Source of the DNA: Sparassis latifolia
Lineage: Eukaryota > Basidiomycota > Agaricomycetes > Polyporales > Sparassidaceae
Assembly (NCBI GenBank): GCA_018466975.1
Contig: CM031559.1
Location: 930,001 to 994,000, forward strand
Direction: 5' to 3'
DNA: 64,000 bases
Below are positions 24,205 to 34,859 of this stretch, piece by piece. Below the pieces are notes generated by a model. That model did not search any database. It was not told where the DNA came from and saw only the letters and a program-made list of their open reading frames with translations. Position 1 is the stretch's first letter. The number at the start of each line of letters is the position of its first letter. The translations under genes were made by a program, and so were the position numbers.

Positions 24205-24408
24205 CAGCGCCAAGGAAAAAGTGAGAAAAGAACAAAACATTCTCATGGTGTTTTCCCTTGTAAATAAGTTGCCTACCATATCGGGCAACTGGACATGACA
24301 GGAGACATGCCAAAACCCGGACAAAATTACCATATTTGGCGACCAACTTATTTCCAGTGGAAAAACTGCGGAAATGCTTTGTTCTTTTACACGTTTTTTC
24401 CTCGTGTT
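24205..24408. repeat. Fold-back (inverted repeat) element, arms about 88 bp
   Basis: The left arm (24,205-24,292) contains GGAAAAAGTG, AAAAGAACAAAACATT and AAATAAGTTG. The reverse complement of 24,319-24,408 contains the same blocks in the same order with the same spacing. The arms are roughly 70-75 percent identical by eye and separated by about 25 bp. This is the shape of a small fold-back transposon or MITE; no target-site duplication was identified. Confidence 0.65.
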
Positions 24409-25136
24409 TTTCTCGCCATATAACTTTGTTGATTTCCACCCATTTTTCCAAGTTATTTTCTCGGGAAAAAAGGGGATATGCGTCCTGCGCTACTGCACTC
24501 ACGTTGTCTCCGATGCACCAAAACCACGAATAGTGAGCTTGACGCAGTCTTCGTGATGGTAGCAGCAGTGTAAGCCTTACGGTCTTCGTGTCTGTAAGAA
24601 GCATGTATCACAGGATTCATCGATCGGGAGGATCGATGTTGACGCGGACGTTGAACGTTGAACGAATCGTGACACAAGGTGCGAAAATTCCGAATGTCAG
24701 ACTCTGGAACGAGCACGGCCGTGGATGTGCCGAAGACTGCCGCTGCCCACTGCGTATCAGATATTGCAACGGAATCTCATACATTCGACCACTATGGCAG
24801 CATTTCTCAACGACGCCATGACTTAGAGCGGTCTATCTGGCTCTGAGAAGGTCTATATACGTCACTATCGCGTTTGCTTAGCTGTCGGCAGTAGCACGGT
24901 TACTCGTTCGTGGGCAGCCACTGCCAACCGGCCAGCTCAATTTTGCATGCAATTAGTCTGCAGTGAAGCTTAGATATCGCGCTGGCGCTAAGGCTCTGCC
25001 AATCCTTCCATAGTATATACGGCATCATGCAACGTGTCACCGTGTTTCACAGCTATGTTCGACCACAGAGGACTTGTATATAATTGAGGTTATCTTGCTG
25101 GTTTCTCCAGTGGTCAGTCTCCCAGTTCTGTCTACA
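24409..25136. other. Intergenic upstream of GTPase 4
   Basis: No gene-like frame. It ends with the TATA-containing promoter of GTPase 4. Confidence 0.5.
25077..25083 (+). promoter_or_regulatory. TATA box of GTPase 4
   Basis: TATATAA, 60 nt before the ATG at 25,137, a spacing very similar to that of GTPase 3. Confidence 0.45.
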
Positions 25137-26181
25137 ATGCCAGATGGAAGAACAAGGAAGGTGCGCTTGGACCAGATTTCGGAAAACGATGTCGTCGTAG
25201 CGTGAGTACCCGAGCTGGAGATTGTGGACGTTATCGTTGACTACTGCTATCAGTGTTATGGGTCCCACCGGGGCAGGAAAGACTACGGCGAGTACATACC
25301 TTTGTGGCTATAAGCGGTGCTTATATTTCCGTAGTTCATTAATGCTGCTACGGGGCAAGGCGACTACCTCGTGGGTCGCAAGCTCCGATCTCGTACTGCA
25401 AAGATTCGGACAACACGATATGTTCATCCTGCTTATGCACGCCCTATCATCTTCGTCGACACTCCTGGGTTCGATGACACTAGCAAGCCTGATACAGACA
25501 TTTTGAGAATGGTTGCGGACTGGCTGGTGATGGTGTAAGGAAATCCTCTACATACACGTCCGGTAGACCTGATCCACATGGTGACTTGTCAGGTACAGCA
25601 GGAACATCAAACTCGCAGGTGTCATTTATCTGCATCGTATCTCCGACAATCGCATGTCAGGTGCTTCTCAGAAGAATCTCCGTCTGTTCACCCAGATATG
25701 TGGTGATAGCGCGATGCAGAATGTTACCATCGTCACGACGATGTGGAATTCTGTCAGGGAGGAAGTGGGAACGAGCCGTGAGGCCGAACTACGGAATAAG
25801 TTCTGGCGAACAATGCTGGAGCATGGTGCAGAGACTGCGAGGTATCAGAATACATTCAATTCCGCCTGGGAGGTCCTCGACCGCTTCACACGAAACGAGC
25901 CAAGTGTCCTGCAACTGCAGATGGAGATGGTGGATTCGAACCAGCTGCTGAGAGACACCCAGGCTGGGATCGCGCTCTACTTGCAGCAGTCACTCGCGGA
26001 AAGGGAGAACTCGATTCGCAGACATCGGGAAACCGCGACTATCGAGAACGACAGTGGACAGCTGCAACAGCTGGATGCGCAACTCGCAGCGATCGAGGAG
26101 ACTCGTAGGTCCTTCTACGAGAGCCTAGAGACGAGATCCTCTCTAGGAAGACGTATCCTCAAGTTCTTGACTTGTTTCTAA
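25137..26181 (+). CDS. Small P-loop GTPase, paralogue 4 (GC-AG intron)
   Basis: Exons 25137-25201, 25254-25287, 25335-25534 and 25593-26181 give 295 aa. The second exon is again 34 nt and encodes G1, GPTGAGKTT; the third is again 200 nt and ends with G3, DTPGFDD. The donor after exon 2 is GC (ACG|gcgagt) where paralogues 2, 3, 5 and 6 have GT. Exon 4 holds VIYLHRISDNRM, IVTTMWNSV and a charged, probably coiled-coil region, ending GRRILKFLTCF without the extra small exon seen in paralogues 2 and 3. The N-terminus is MPDGRTRKVRLDQISEND. Intact; soluble GTPase of unknown role. It lies convergent with paralogue 5, whose stop is 512 bp away. Confidence 0.9.
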
Positions 26182-26692
26182 TCGTACGCGATTCGCACCT
26201 TACTTATGAAGGTAACCCACCGATACGAATCTCGCCTGATGTGTGCTGACAACGTTATAGTGCAATCTACTGTCTGAGGGGCCTTGTCTGCACACATGCT
26301 CAATTCCGCCACTGTGGAATCGGCATACGTTCCGTACAATGTACATATCGTGTAACCGCCAGGACTTTGCGACGTTATCTATCGAGCGCTCATTGTCCCT
26401 CTGGTAGATGTGAGGCATACAATTTGCACCTGAACGTACACATTTTAATGAAGATATCGGTAAAGGAGAGATTAAGGGAAGTTCAAGGAATGAATAGATG
26501 GATATACTTGTCGTCCGGTGAAGCTATGTGTCGGAAGTGAATGCACGAAGTGAATGTCATATTGACGAGGTAAGGGTCAAGTGGGAGCCACATATGATCT
26601 GTTATGGTATAGGAACGCGCAGATTTTATATATCCTGCAAAACATGGCGGTCATTGTTAGATATCTTTTAATAAGGATGAAACTACCACACA
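26182..26692. other. Intergenic between convergent GTPases 4 and 5
   Basis: Shared 3' flanks of two convergent genes. AT-rich towards 26,620-26,690. No motif-bearing frame. Confidence 0.5.
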
Positions 26693-27748
26693 CTAGCTCT
26701 GCCTCCATCGTAGAGATACAAAGTGAAGCAAACGCTTCCCCAGAGAGATTCTCAAGGCACCTACATCGGCTATGGTCTGTAACAGTTCCTTTTGGGAGTC
26801 GTCGAAGTTCTTCTTGAGTTCAGAGAGTAAGTCTTCGTCCACCTCTTCGTCCACCATCCCCCGCTGAATCTGACGAAGCAGATTTTGCTGCTTCTTGACC
26901 AGATCAGCGAGCCTATGATACAGCTGCTGACCGGCTCTGGTCTCTGGAAGTTGCTTCCCCATGTCGACTAGCTCTCGCTGCAACAACATTGCATATCTTT
27001 CGTTCGCGTTCTCCAGGAAGTCGTCAAGTATGCACCAGGCAGACTCCCGTGAATTCTTGAACCTCACAACCCTAGACCCAGCATTCATCATGCCTTTCCA
27101 ATACCTCTTCTTCAGCTCGTTCTCGCGTGCCAACCCAGTGGTCTCGTCGACTTCGTCCCACATTGTCGTCGCGAGGATGATATTCTGTAACGCGGACTTT
27201 CCACAGAGTTCTTCGAACATGCGAAGATTCTTAAGAGGCGTTCCTGCCATCCTGTTGTCCGAGATACGGTGGAGATAAACTATCCCTGAGAGCTTGATGT
27301 TCTTCTCGTAACTGCAAAGCGGATGTCAACTCGATATGAGTCATGAAAACTTAATGGTATGACGCACGTCTTCTTCAACCAGTCCGCAATCATTTGCAGT
27401 ATCTCCAAGTCCGATTTATATGTGTCGTCAAAGCCGGGAGTATCAACAAAGACAACATCGAGACTGCTTCTTTCGGGAATGTGGTACTTTACCATTCCGA
27501 TCTCGGTAGTAAATGACTCTAGCGCATGCCCGACGCCATCCTTTCTTCCGGTGACCATATTGATGAACTAAAACACTCGAGTTACGATGAACTGGCTTAA
27601 CGCGTCGGTAGGTGGGTGCTCACTGAACTCTTGCCTGAACCAGTCGGGCCCATGACGCTGGAAACAGGTGTGAGCATTACTTTCTGCGGGTCGAAGTCTG
27701 AACCCACGCAATGATCACGTCCTCTTCTGATAGATCCTCCATCTTCAT
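26693..27748 (-). CDS. Small P-loop GTPase, paralogue 5
   Basis: Exons 27748-27708, 27657-27624, 27567-27368 and 27311-26693 give 297 aa. The 34-nt exon encodes G1, GPTGSGKSS, and the 200-nt exon ends with G3, DTPGFDD, after VVFV. Exon 4 has IVYLHRISDNRM, LATTMWDEV and a charged tail rich in Glu/Lys/Gln (coiled coil likely), ending HFVSLRWRQS. The first exon is short (MKMEDLSEEDVIIA); a second in-frame ATG two codons on is an equally possible start. Intact, of unknown role, and nearest in layout to paralogue 6 immediately upstream on the same strand. Confidence 0.89.
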
Positions 27749-28813
27749 CGATACAGCACAGTTGTGAGCCTTCGCTCTGCCTGAAGGCTTGTGTAGTTTG
27801 CGTGATGTCTTTGTTCGAGAGAAATGCGGACGGAACCGTGGAAAATTGAGGCTTCTAAAGATATCGTGAAATCTTCCGGTCCTTGAACGCCTCGTTTCAA
27901 GACGACGTCAGGAATCGTACATCAGCGCCGCCTAATGCCCGAATGGACGCACACCTTTCAGAATCTATTCCTGAGGACTCCTCCGATTGATCATCCGCAC
28001 CACTGGATTGTTCCATCTCGCTTCTGCCACCATGGGCCATTGAGCTAACTATCGAGTCTCAGCGGAGAAATACCAACAGCTCAAGGTTATCAATAGTCTC
28101 TCCAGATTCGTGATAGGGAGACACAGAGACATGATTCTGAAAATCATTGGCATCACTGAACACGATTTAGAGAACAAATAAATAAATTGGTGAAGAAACT
28201 GCCAAGCTACAGAGTACGTACCGTTCCGGATTCTCCAGAGAGGGCATCGCAGAATAGTGTTTTATTAGGTCCTTCGGCGGAACACTGTTGTTACTATCAG
28301 CACTACGAAAGCATGTTGCTCAGTACGATCACTTACTGGGCAAGGTCGAATAGCAGAGAGTATGTCTGACTCTCTTCGGCCCTGATATGTTCAATATGAG
28401 ATGACCAATGGGATAGGACGAGTTCCACGGAATGAACGTACGGGTTTACCATAACCATTGGGACTTGGGAAAATGTTGAATATGGGGAGAATACCGTTCG
28501 TTCACAAAGACGCTGCTTCCCCTTCTCCAGAAGTATGGCCACAGATAGCATGTGGTAGTCACAACCATGCGCGAATACATGAGTCCTCGTGCTCAACTCG
28601 AGGTGCGGGTTGCATTGCGAGCGGACGACACCTTCCAACACGCAGATGAGCCAATTGCATATAACTAAGGACATCGATCTTACAGATTCTTGCAGGGGTA
28701 AGAGAGACGCAAGCTCTTCTATAACTGGTGTAATATTAAACCTAAATAGTGTCAGCCGTTTCCAACGTGTGCTCCGGGTCCAATCTTCCACAAAACGTCG
28801 AGGATCAACCGTG
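27749..28813. other. Intergenic between GTPases 5 and 6
   Basis: About 1.06 kb. An open minus-strand frame at 28,333-28,845 overlaps the end of GTPase 6 but has no motif and is probably a chance frame. Confidence 0.5.
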
Positions 28814-29603
28814 TTAGTGGTCTGACCCCTCCAACAGCCTCTCAACCACTATCCAAGCAGCTTCGGGGGTCTGTTCTTCGTAATGAATCGCATCATCCCT
28901 CCCCGTGCCGTTCCAATACTTCTCCAGTATCTCCCCTTCTCGCCGTTCGGCAGTCGTTCTATCGCCGCTGGGCCACATTGTAGTCACAAGAAGGATCCTC
29001 TTTGGATCGTCGCCAGCGAGTCTCATCAGCCTCGCAAGATGCGCGGCAGGCCTCTCTGTCATTCTCGGCTGTGAAATTGGGTGGAGGTAGAGTATTCCAG
29101 CAATCGTATTATTTTGTACTTTGCTACAAACATTTGTCAGTGCGCTTCGTGAGTAGCCAGAAGTGTGTACTTTTGTTTGAGCCATCTCTCTAGGACATTC
29201 TCTACCTCTGCTATAGTTTTCTCGCTATTATTGAAGGCAGGAGTATCCACGAAGATGACACTGCGACCGTCGCCATCGTTTGGAATCAAACACTTCACTG
29301 TCTTTACTGTCGATGTCCGCGACGCTAATCCGTGCCCGACGGATACAAGATGCTTCTTAGCCGCAGTGTTGATGAACTAAAGCACTAGTCCAAGTACAGA
29401 TAACGAACGAGGTGTTAGAACTCACTGAACTCTTTCCAGACCCGGTCGGGCCAACCACGCTGTTGCGAGAAACACTAAAGTCAGCATAACGAGTCTCATC
29501 ACCGGGTGAACTATGCCCACAGAATGATGATATCGTCTTGTTTGATTTCATCGAGTTCTACTCGACGTGCAAACAGTTTGCCGAGGAAATTCTTGATACC
29601 CAT
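28814..29603 (-). CDS. Small P-loop GTPase, paralogue 6, short and divergent
   Basis: Exons 29603-29521, 29459-29426, 29376-29171 and 29123-28814 give 210 aa, about 90 residues shorter than its relatives because the coiled-coil tail is missing. The 34-nt G1 exon (GPTGSGKSS) is kept; the third exon is 206 nt rather than 200. G3 reads DTPAFNN, so the conserved glycine and both aspartates after it are changed. The G4-region block is present as LVTTMWPSG. The N-terminus is longer and basic (MGIKNFLGKLFARRV). The frame is open, so it may be expressed, but impaired GTP hydrolysis and lost partner contacts are likely. It could be a dominant regulator or a gene on the way to decay. Confidence 0.8.
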
Positions 29604-30111
29604 TGCAGGACGCCCTGGCAAGCGAAAAAATCTTGGAAGAAGCATATGGATGACTTCAGTATGCACCGGTGGTCAAGCGTTGACCGCAGTACTAATGCGT
29701 ACCTACACGCGTAAAACACGAGCGCACAGTACGCAGTCTATATGTTTCTTCACAACGCGCCACAGGAATAGGCAACTTGAGGCAGGCAGTGAGTCTCAGC
29801 GCCCTCTCGGAGGGCTTCACCGCCTGGGCATCGTACGAGCATGGTTGCAGCTCCAGATTCACGTACGCCGCCGTATAAAATCAAGTCGAGCTACTGTTAG
29901 GCTCCAGTGGAGAGCGCAGGATAATCCATGTATGCCATGAGGTTGCGAAGTACGTCTCAAGCGCTGGTCACGCCCTGACGTGATCGAACTTAACACTCGC
30001 GGGCAAACGTCTCTTTTTGTGACATGCAAAAACGATCTATGTCGACAGCACCAGATAGGTGTATACACTATTGTCTCACCTATGGTTACTTTCCGTGGAG
30101 CTCATCGGAAA
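29604..30111. other. Intergenic between GTPase 6 and PUF6
   Basis: No supported frame. It holds the 5' flank of GTPase 6 and the 3' flank of PUF6. Confidence 0.5.
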
Positions 30112-32551
30112 TTAAAGCATGCCGATTTTCTCCAACAATAGGCCCATCCCCTTGCCCTCTGCCGCAGAAATGTCCTGAGTAACGCCACTCCCAAACCAGC
30201 TTTTGAGTAACGTCCTCTCATCGCTGTCACCTGTAGCTAACTGTTCGCATACCGCAGCGACTACGAATGCACCTTCTCCAAGTGCCATCGCTACCGTCGC
30301 CTCCTGACCCACTAGTTGTACGAAGCGTGCGGCGAAAGCCGGGGCGGAGAACAGAGGTTCGCGCTCCACAGATCGTGTTGCGTGAGAGTAGTGTCCGCCC
30401 TGCAAAAGGGTCTTGTACATCCGTGCCGTGTGTGGAAGCGAAACAGGATGAGGGGTTGCAGGATCGTCTGAAGGGTATGGTGCAGCCAAAGCTTTTAGCA
30501 ACGTGTCCGAAGCAGCAGATTTGTCTGTCAAGAAGATCCGTTCAGCCTCACCGGAGACGCACCATCTCCGCGAACGGAGAGACACTCACCACCCTCAGCA
30601 GCAAGCATGATTTCGCACACCACCAGGCTCCCGCCCTTGTCTCGAGCGACCTCCGCTCCACTCTCCGCCATCCATGTCAGTAAACTGTCGCTTGCGGCCC
30701 GTTTTATCTCCAACGCCCGGAGTGCATTGTCCTTTTTACTGGTCCGCGCGCGTATAACATCCGTTTCCTCCAGCAAGGCGATCTACGAAGGTGGAGTGAA
30801 GTGTGTGAAAACCGTCGCTGCAAAGCATGGCTGAAGAGATGCATACCTGAGGAGGTGTGAAATGCCGCCGTGACCGCGGTGCAATGAGGTAAAGAAGAGA
30901 ACGGCGGCCTTGCACAGATGAATATAGCGAGGACGCAGACGCGGTGATTTCTGAGACGATTGACTTCGCAGTGAGTTTTGTATCGCTGTAGAGAGTTTGT
31001 CAGATTGTAGTGCCTCGAATACACGCTCAGCGCTTACTCGAGGTCATCCAAAGCGGTGAAGAGTACGAGTTGAGCGTCGTCGTTTGTACATATATGATCT
31101 ATATGTGGCTTGAGAGCTTTGAGTATGTGCTTCCGGTCCTAAGTGGAGCATCAAAGACTGATCTTCTGACACTAATCAGTGGGGTGTTGGCGTACCTTTG
31201 CTGTGCCCTGCGCAATAAACTCTCTCACAATGCGACTGCCATCTTTTGTATGCACCATCTCGGCCAAAACATCCTGACAACTAACAAATGACATGTTAAC
31301 AGTGAACAAAGGACGGAAAATCGAGCAAATACATCTCAAACATCTCTCTCCTGAGTTTCTCTTGTTCTGTACCATCATCGAGTCCGTTGATCGCGGTGAG
31401 ATACTCCCAAAGAGCACGGTGGACGACGGAATGAGCAACGGCGCCCTTGTCAGGGTTGTTGAAGCTAAGGAACAGTCAGCCACAAGGGCGTGAGGACATT
31501 GATATGGCACGAACATTGTCACAAGGTTATCCTTCAAAGCGGATAGTACTCGCTTCTTTCTCTCGCCCTCTACGCCCTCTAGAATTCCTCTCAGACCTTT
31601 CTTAAAGAGCTCCTTCTCCATGTCAGTACCGGCAGTGACAGTGAACAAACTTGCTTCCTTGCCATAAAAGTCGCGTAGAAGCAGAGCGCGCTCGTATGCG
31701 TTCGCATAGAGTTCGAATGTGTCTGCAAGGACTCTCGATGCATCGCGATGAAGGACTAGTCGCAGTATATGCCCTTGGAATTCACGCAAAATCCCGGCTC
31801 GATGTGAAGAGCAAAAGCGGATCAGTTTTGCGACAAGGAACTACGCACTGCCCTCAGTATTTCGCCGCGAACATAGGACAGAATACGTACTTTGGAGTAC
31901 TTGCTCTGCACGAGCTCCTTGTACTGTCCCTGTAGCTCGGTCGCAATTTCATTCCGTTCCTTCTCTCCACCGTGCTTCACGACCGTCTGCACGATACGGC
32001 TCGCATCATGCTTGAACACGATATCCTTGACATTTCCGCGGATGATGGTCATCAGCGCCTGGATATGCTCGGCCCGTTCCTCTTTGCTGATGTTCTTCTG
32101 TCGTGCTAGTGTCCACGTAGACTTAGCTTTGGTGATAAGAGCAGAGTGGGGTTTTGCGGCACGACGCTGGTCGAGCAGTGCTTTCTGTACTTTATGCGAC
32201 TCGCGCGCCGCTGGAATGCAGACGCCTAGTCAGAGAACCGTGACGAGAAGAAGTAACTGCGAATGCACCATTGGGATCCTTTACAGGCGCAGTGGCTTCG
32301 TCCACTATCTCCATCTCGTCCTCGTTCTCAGCGTCGAAGACCTCATCATCCTCGAAGTCAGCTTCTCCTTCCGACTCCTCCGAGCTTGTATCGGCTTCCT
32401 GCAGAGGTAGTGTCACAGGGCGACTACGCTTCTTCCCTTTGTCTGTAGCAGCAGGCGGCTTCTGTGCATTTTCGATATGTGCCTTCTTAAGCTTGGGTCC
32501 TGTCTGAGAGGGAGCAGGTCGCTTTCGTGAAGTTTTCTCTATAGAAACCAT
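30112..32551 (-). CDS. PUF6: Pumilio-family RNA-binding protein Puf6 (PUF repeats plus CPL domain)
   Basis: Nine exons fit in phase: 32551-32269, 32210-31891, 31840-31515, 31464-31342, 31280-31196, 31138-31038, 30985-30847, 30782-30590 and 30524-30112. The product is 660 aa. In yeast, Puf6 acts in the nucleolus in 60S ribosome biogenesis and represses ASH1 mRNA translation. The N-terminus is basic (KKAHIENAQK, KGKKRSR) and followed by a Glu/Asp-rich tract. The PUF region shows repeat cores such as VKDIVFKHDASRIVQTVVK, FLVAKLIRFC, HRDASRVLADTFELYA and MVHTKDGSRIVREFIAQGTAK. The C-terminal CPL-type region covers DAQLVLFTALDD to the end, LLLEKIGML. A DPNAARESHK junction supports the first splice. 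No break was found. Confidence 0.95.
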
Positions 32552-33265
32552 GATAGATCCCGACGAGCTACTAGCACCAGAGGTCTGGACACTCTAAAGG
32601 TCTGTCAAATAAGTCAGATATACGCTATTAATGATAGTGTGATACGCACCTGCCTCGTCGTGCCGAGCGGGAGTCCAGCAGAAGAATGAGCGGAAAGCTG
32701 AAGTGGGCGCTTGATCAACTAGGATCGCAAAATTTGGATCTGAGATCTATGTTGCTATCAGGCGCCCGTCGCAGTTTCTAGACTTATAGCACTTCATGTT
32801 CACATTGGTGCTCCATTCATAATCGTTGCACTACATATAAGTTTGGCTTCATTATTGGCATAGAGCCACAGTTGGTACAGGCCAGCCGGTCCGTCACCGG
32901 CCGGCCCGGCGGCTTCACAAAGTTGGGCCTGGTTGTTCGCATGTGCATTAATTAAGCATAAGTACTACCAACCTGAAGTTGTCACGATAGAAGTAGTTTG
33001 AGTATCTACTTGCACCAGAGGAGAGCAAAGAGAATTATATATTCAGTAATATCCTCTAGGCTCCGACACGCAGGACAATTGTCATTCACAACTCCCGATT
33101 TTGCACGTCGTAGAAACTTTTGTGAGCTAATGCATCAGGGAAACGTCAGCGTCTGATAATGACTTAATTCCACTGGATGTGTCTGAGATGTCTGAATTTC
33201 ACTTAAATGTCTGAAGCATCTTCACGGCAAGTGTCTCTACTACAAGACCTTCTCTAAAGGACGAC
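32552..33265. other. Intergenic between PUF6 and the DIRS element
   Basis: No gene. Contains short TGTCTGA-type low-complexity runs near 33,180-33,225 similar to those at 47,560-47,720 on the other side of the DIRS element. Confidence 0.5.
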
Positions 33266-33292
33266 TACTGTACTGATATGACCTTAGGTTCA
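33266..33292 (+). repeat. Left terminal inverted repeat of the DIRS element
   Basis: A 27-bp sequence beginning TACTGTACTGATATGACC is found as an exact reverse complement at 45,652-45,678. The two copies enclose all gag, RT, RNase H and recombinase remnants. Confidence 0.85.
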
Positions 33293-33675
33293 CGCCTTGT
33301 GACGTGTGACATGTCCTCTTCTCTCAGTTCACAGTTCACAGATCTCATGTGACGCGGGCGCTGGATGAGCATTTGCTATATATGGGATTTTAGCGCCCAT
33401 GGACACATTTTCCCTAGTCTATGTGAGTCATGTCAGTGTGACTGAGGATGTCATTATGAGATGCGGCATGTGCTAAGCTACTACGACTGCACGCGCACGT
33501 GGGGCACAGAGAGTGGGAAAAAACCCGCAGGGTTTTTCGACCGGAAACAACTGCCCGGACCTAGACAGAGGAAGTCCGAGATGAGCTGTGATACCCAATA
33601 GCTAGGAGCCCCGCGACGCGTCTAGCGACAGCTTGGACTCCCCTATGCAAGGAGACGGCGAGTTACATACCGTAT

Positions 33676-34740
33676 TTACCGCGGAGGTGGCGTTGTGTAG
33701 TGTGTGAACGGCTCCAGGACGGGGCTGCTCTGCATATACGGTGCCATGATCACTGCGTGTTGATGCAGATAGACTCGGAAAGTCTCACTGCTCCATCTGC
33801 CTATGGACTTTACCACTTCGAAGGATATGCCCCGGAGCAGGTACTCGAGCACTGCGCCGATGCGGATGCTGTGGCCTTTCAGCGAGTTGGTTGTGCCGAG
33901 AGCTGCCGCCGCTGTGTTGAGCCGTTTCAGGAATTCACTTCTCGTCAATGGTCGCAGTCCTTGCGGGTGATGCCACGAGAACAGTGGCGTGTCCTGTGCG
34001 GCGCCGTTAACGGCCAGATGTTGCGCCAATGCCCCTTTCGGATCTGCCAGGCCTTGCTGTTCTGCCCAGTACACATCCTCGCCCTCGGGTGAGGTCTTAG
34101 TGCGTGGTAGGTGGAATACCGTAACACGATATCCGTGGCGGTCCTCCCCCTCTCGCACATCGGAATGTTTGATGTGGACAGTCCGCTCGAAAGCTTTTAG
34201 GTTAGGTAGCGTGAACTCACCTAGCCGTGCTGCACAGAAGAAGGTGGTGGTAAGGCATGCATACACTGCGGCATCCAATGGAAGGGAGAGATCCAGCTCG
34301 CCGCATAGCTGGATGATAAAGTTGACTGTAAATGGCACCCTCTTCTCATGCTTGGATGATGATGGGGCCGAGTTTGCTGCGCCGTCCAGTGCTGCCTTCA
34401 TCTCCGACTGGGGCATCTCCCATGGCTGTCCGTGAAGAGTATGCCATGCACGAATTGCTTAAAAGTAATTTGCTAGGGTCTTGCCAGAGTAGGATCCTGC
34501 GCAGCATGATAGGAATGTGAGCACAAGAATTGAACTGGCTGGGCACCGCTGGTGCTCAGTGATGCCCCGGTCATCACAGAAGACATGGTAAATGAGCAGT
34601 CCAGCGCCGTATGACTCCCGTGTGGACTGCACCCACGAAACTGTGATCACCGCCAGTACACGGTCTAGGTCATCATCTGTAATGGGCACCTCAAACCCGT
34701 TCCTATCCCTGATGGAGCGGCGTTTCAGTGGTAGCCACAA
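33676..34740 (-). pseudogene. DIRS tyrosine recombinase, one in-frame stop
   Basis: The N-terminal part reads WVQSTRESYGAGLLIYHVFC and CPASSILVLTFLSCCAGSYS, a SAM-like DNA-binding region. The catalytic part has Arg in FCAARLGEFTLP, the His-x-x-Arg signature in KGHSIRIGAVLEYLLRG, the Trp of KSIGRWSSETF and the nucleophile Tyr in FRVYLHQH. This enzyme integrates the circular cDNA of DIRS elements without target-site duplication. The frame is continuous except for one TAA at 34,459-34,461 (NYF-stop-AIRAWH), so loss of function is recent. It closes the minus-strand coding order of the element. Confidence 0.88.
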
Positions 34741-34859
34741 CCGAAGTTAGTCGCGTGCTAGGCAGTGTGGGCGCTGTGCTGATGCAAGGGGTGCCAGGCC
34801 CTCTTTGTACGGTCTTGGCTTCGATTTCGCAGGGGTGCCGGCTGGTAGAGCGGCCGCGA

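Noticed and set aside
28333..28845. Minus-strand frame of 170 codons downstream of GTPase 6
   Set aside because: It overlaps the last exon of GTPase 6 in another frame and shows none of the family blocks, so it is not a lost tail of that gene.
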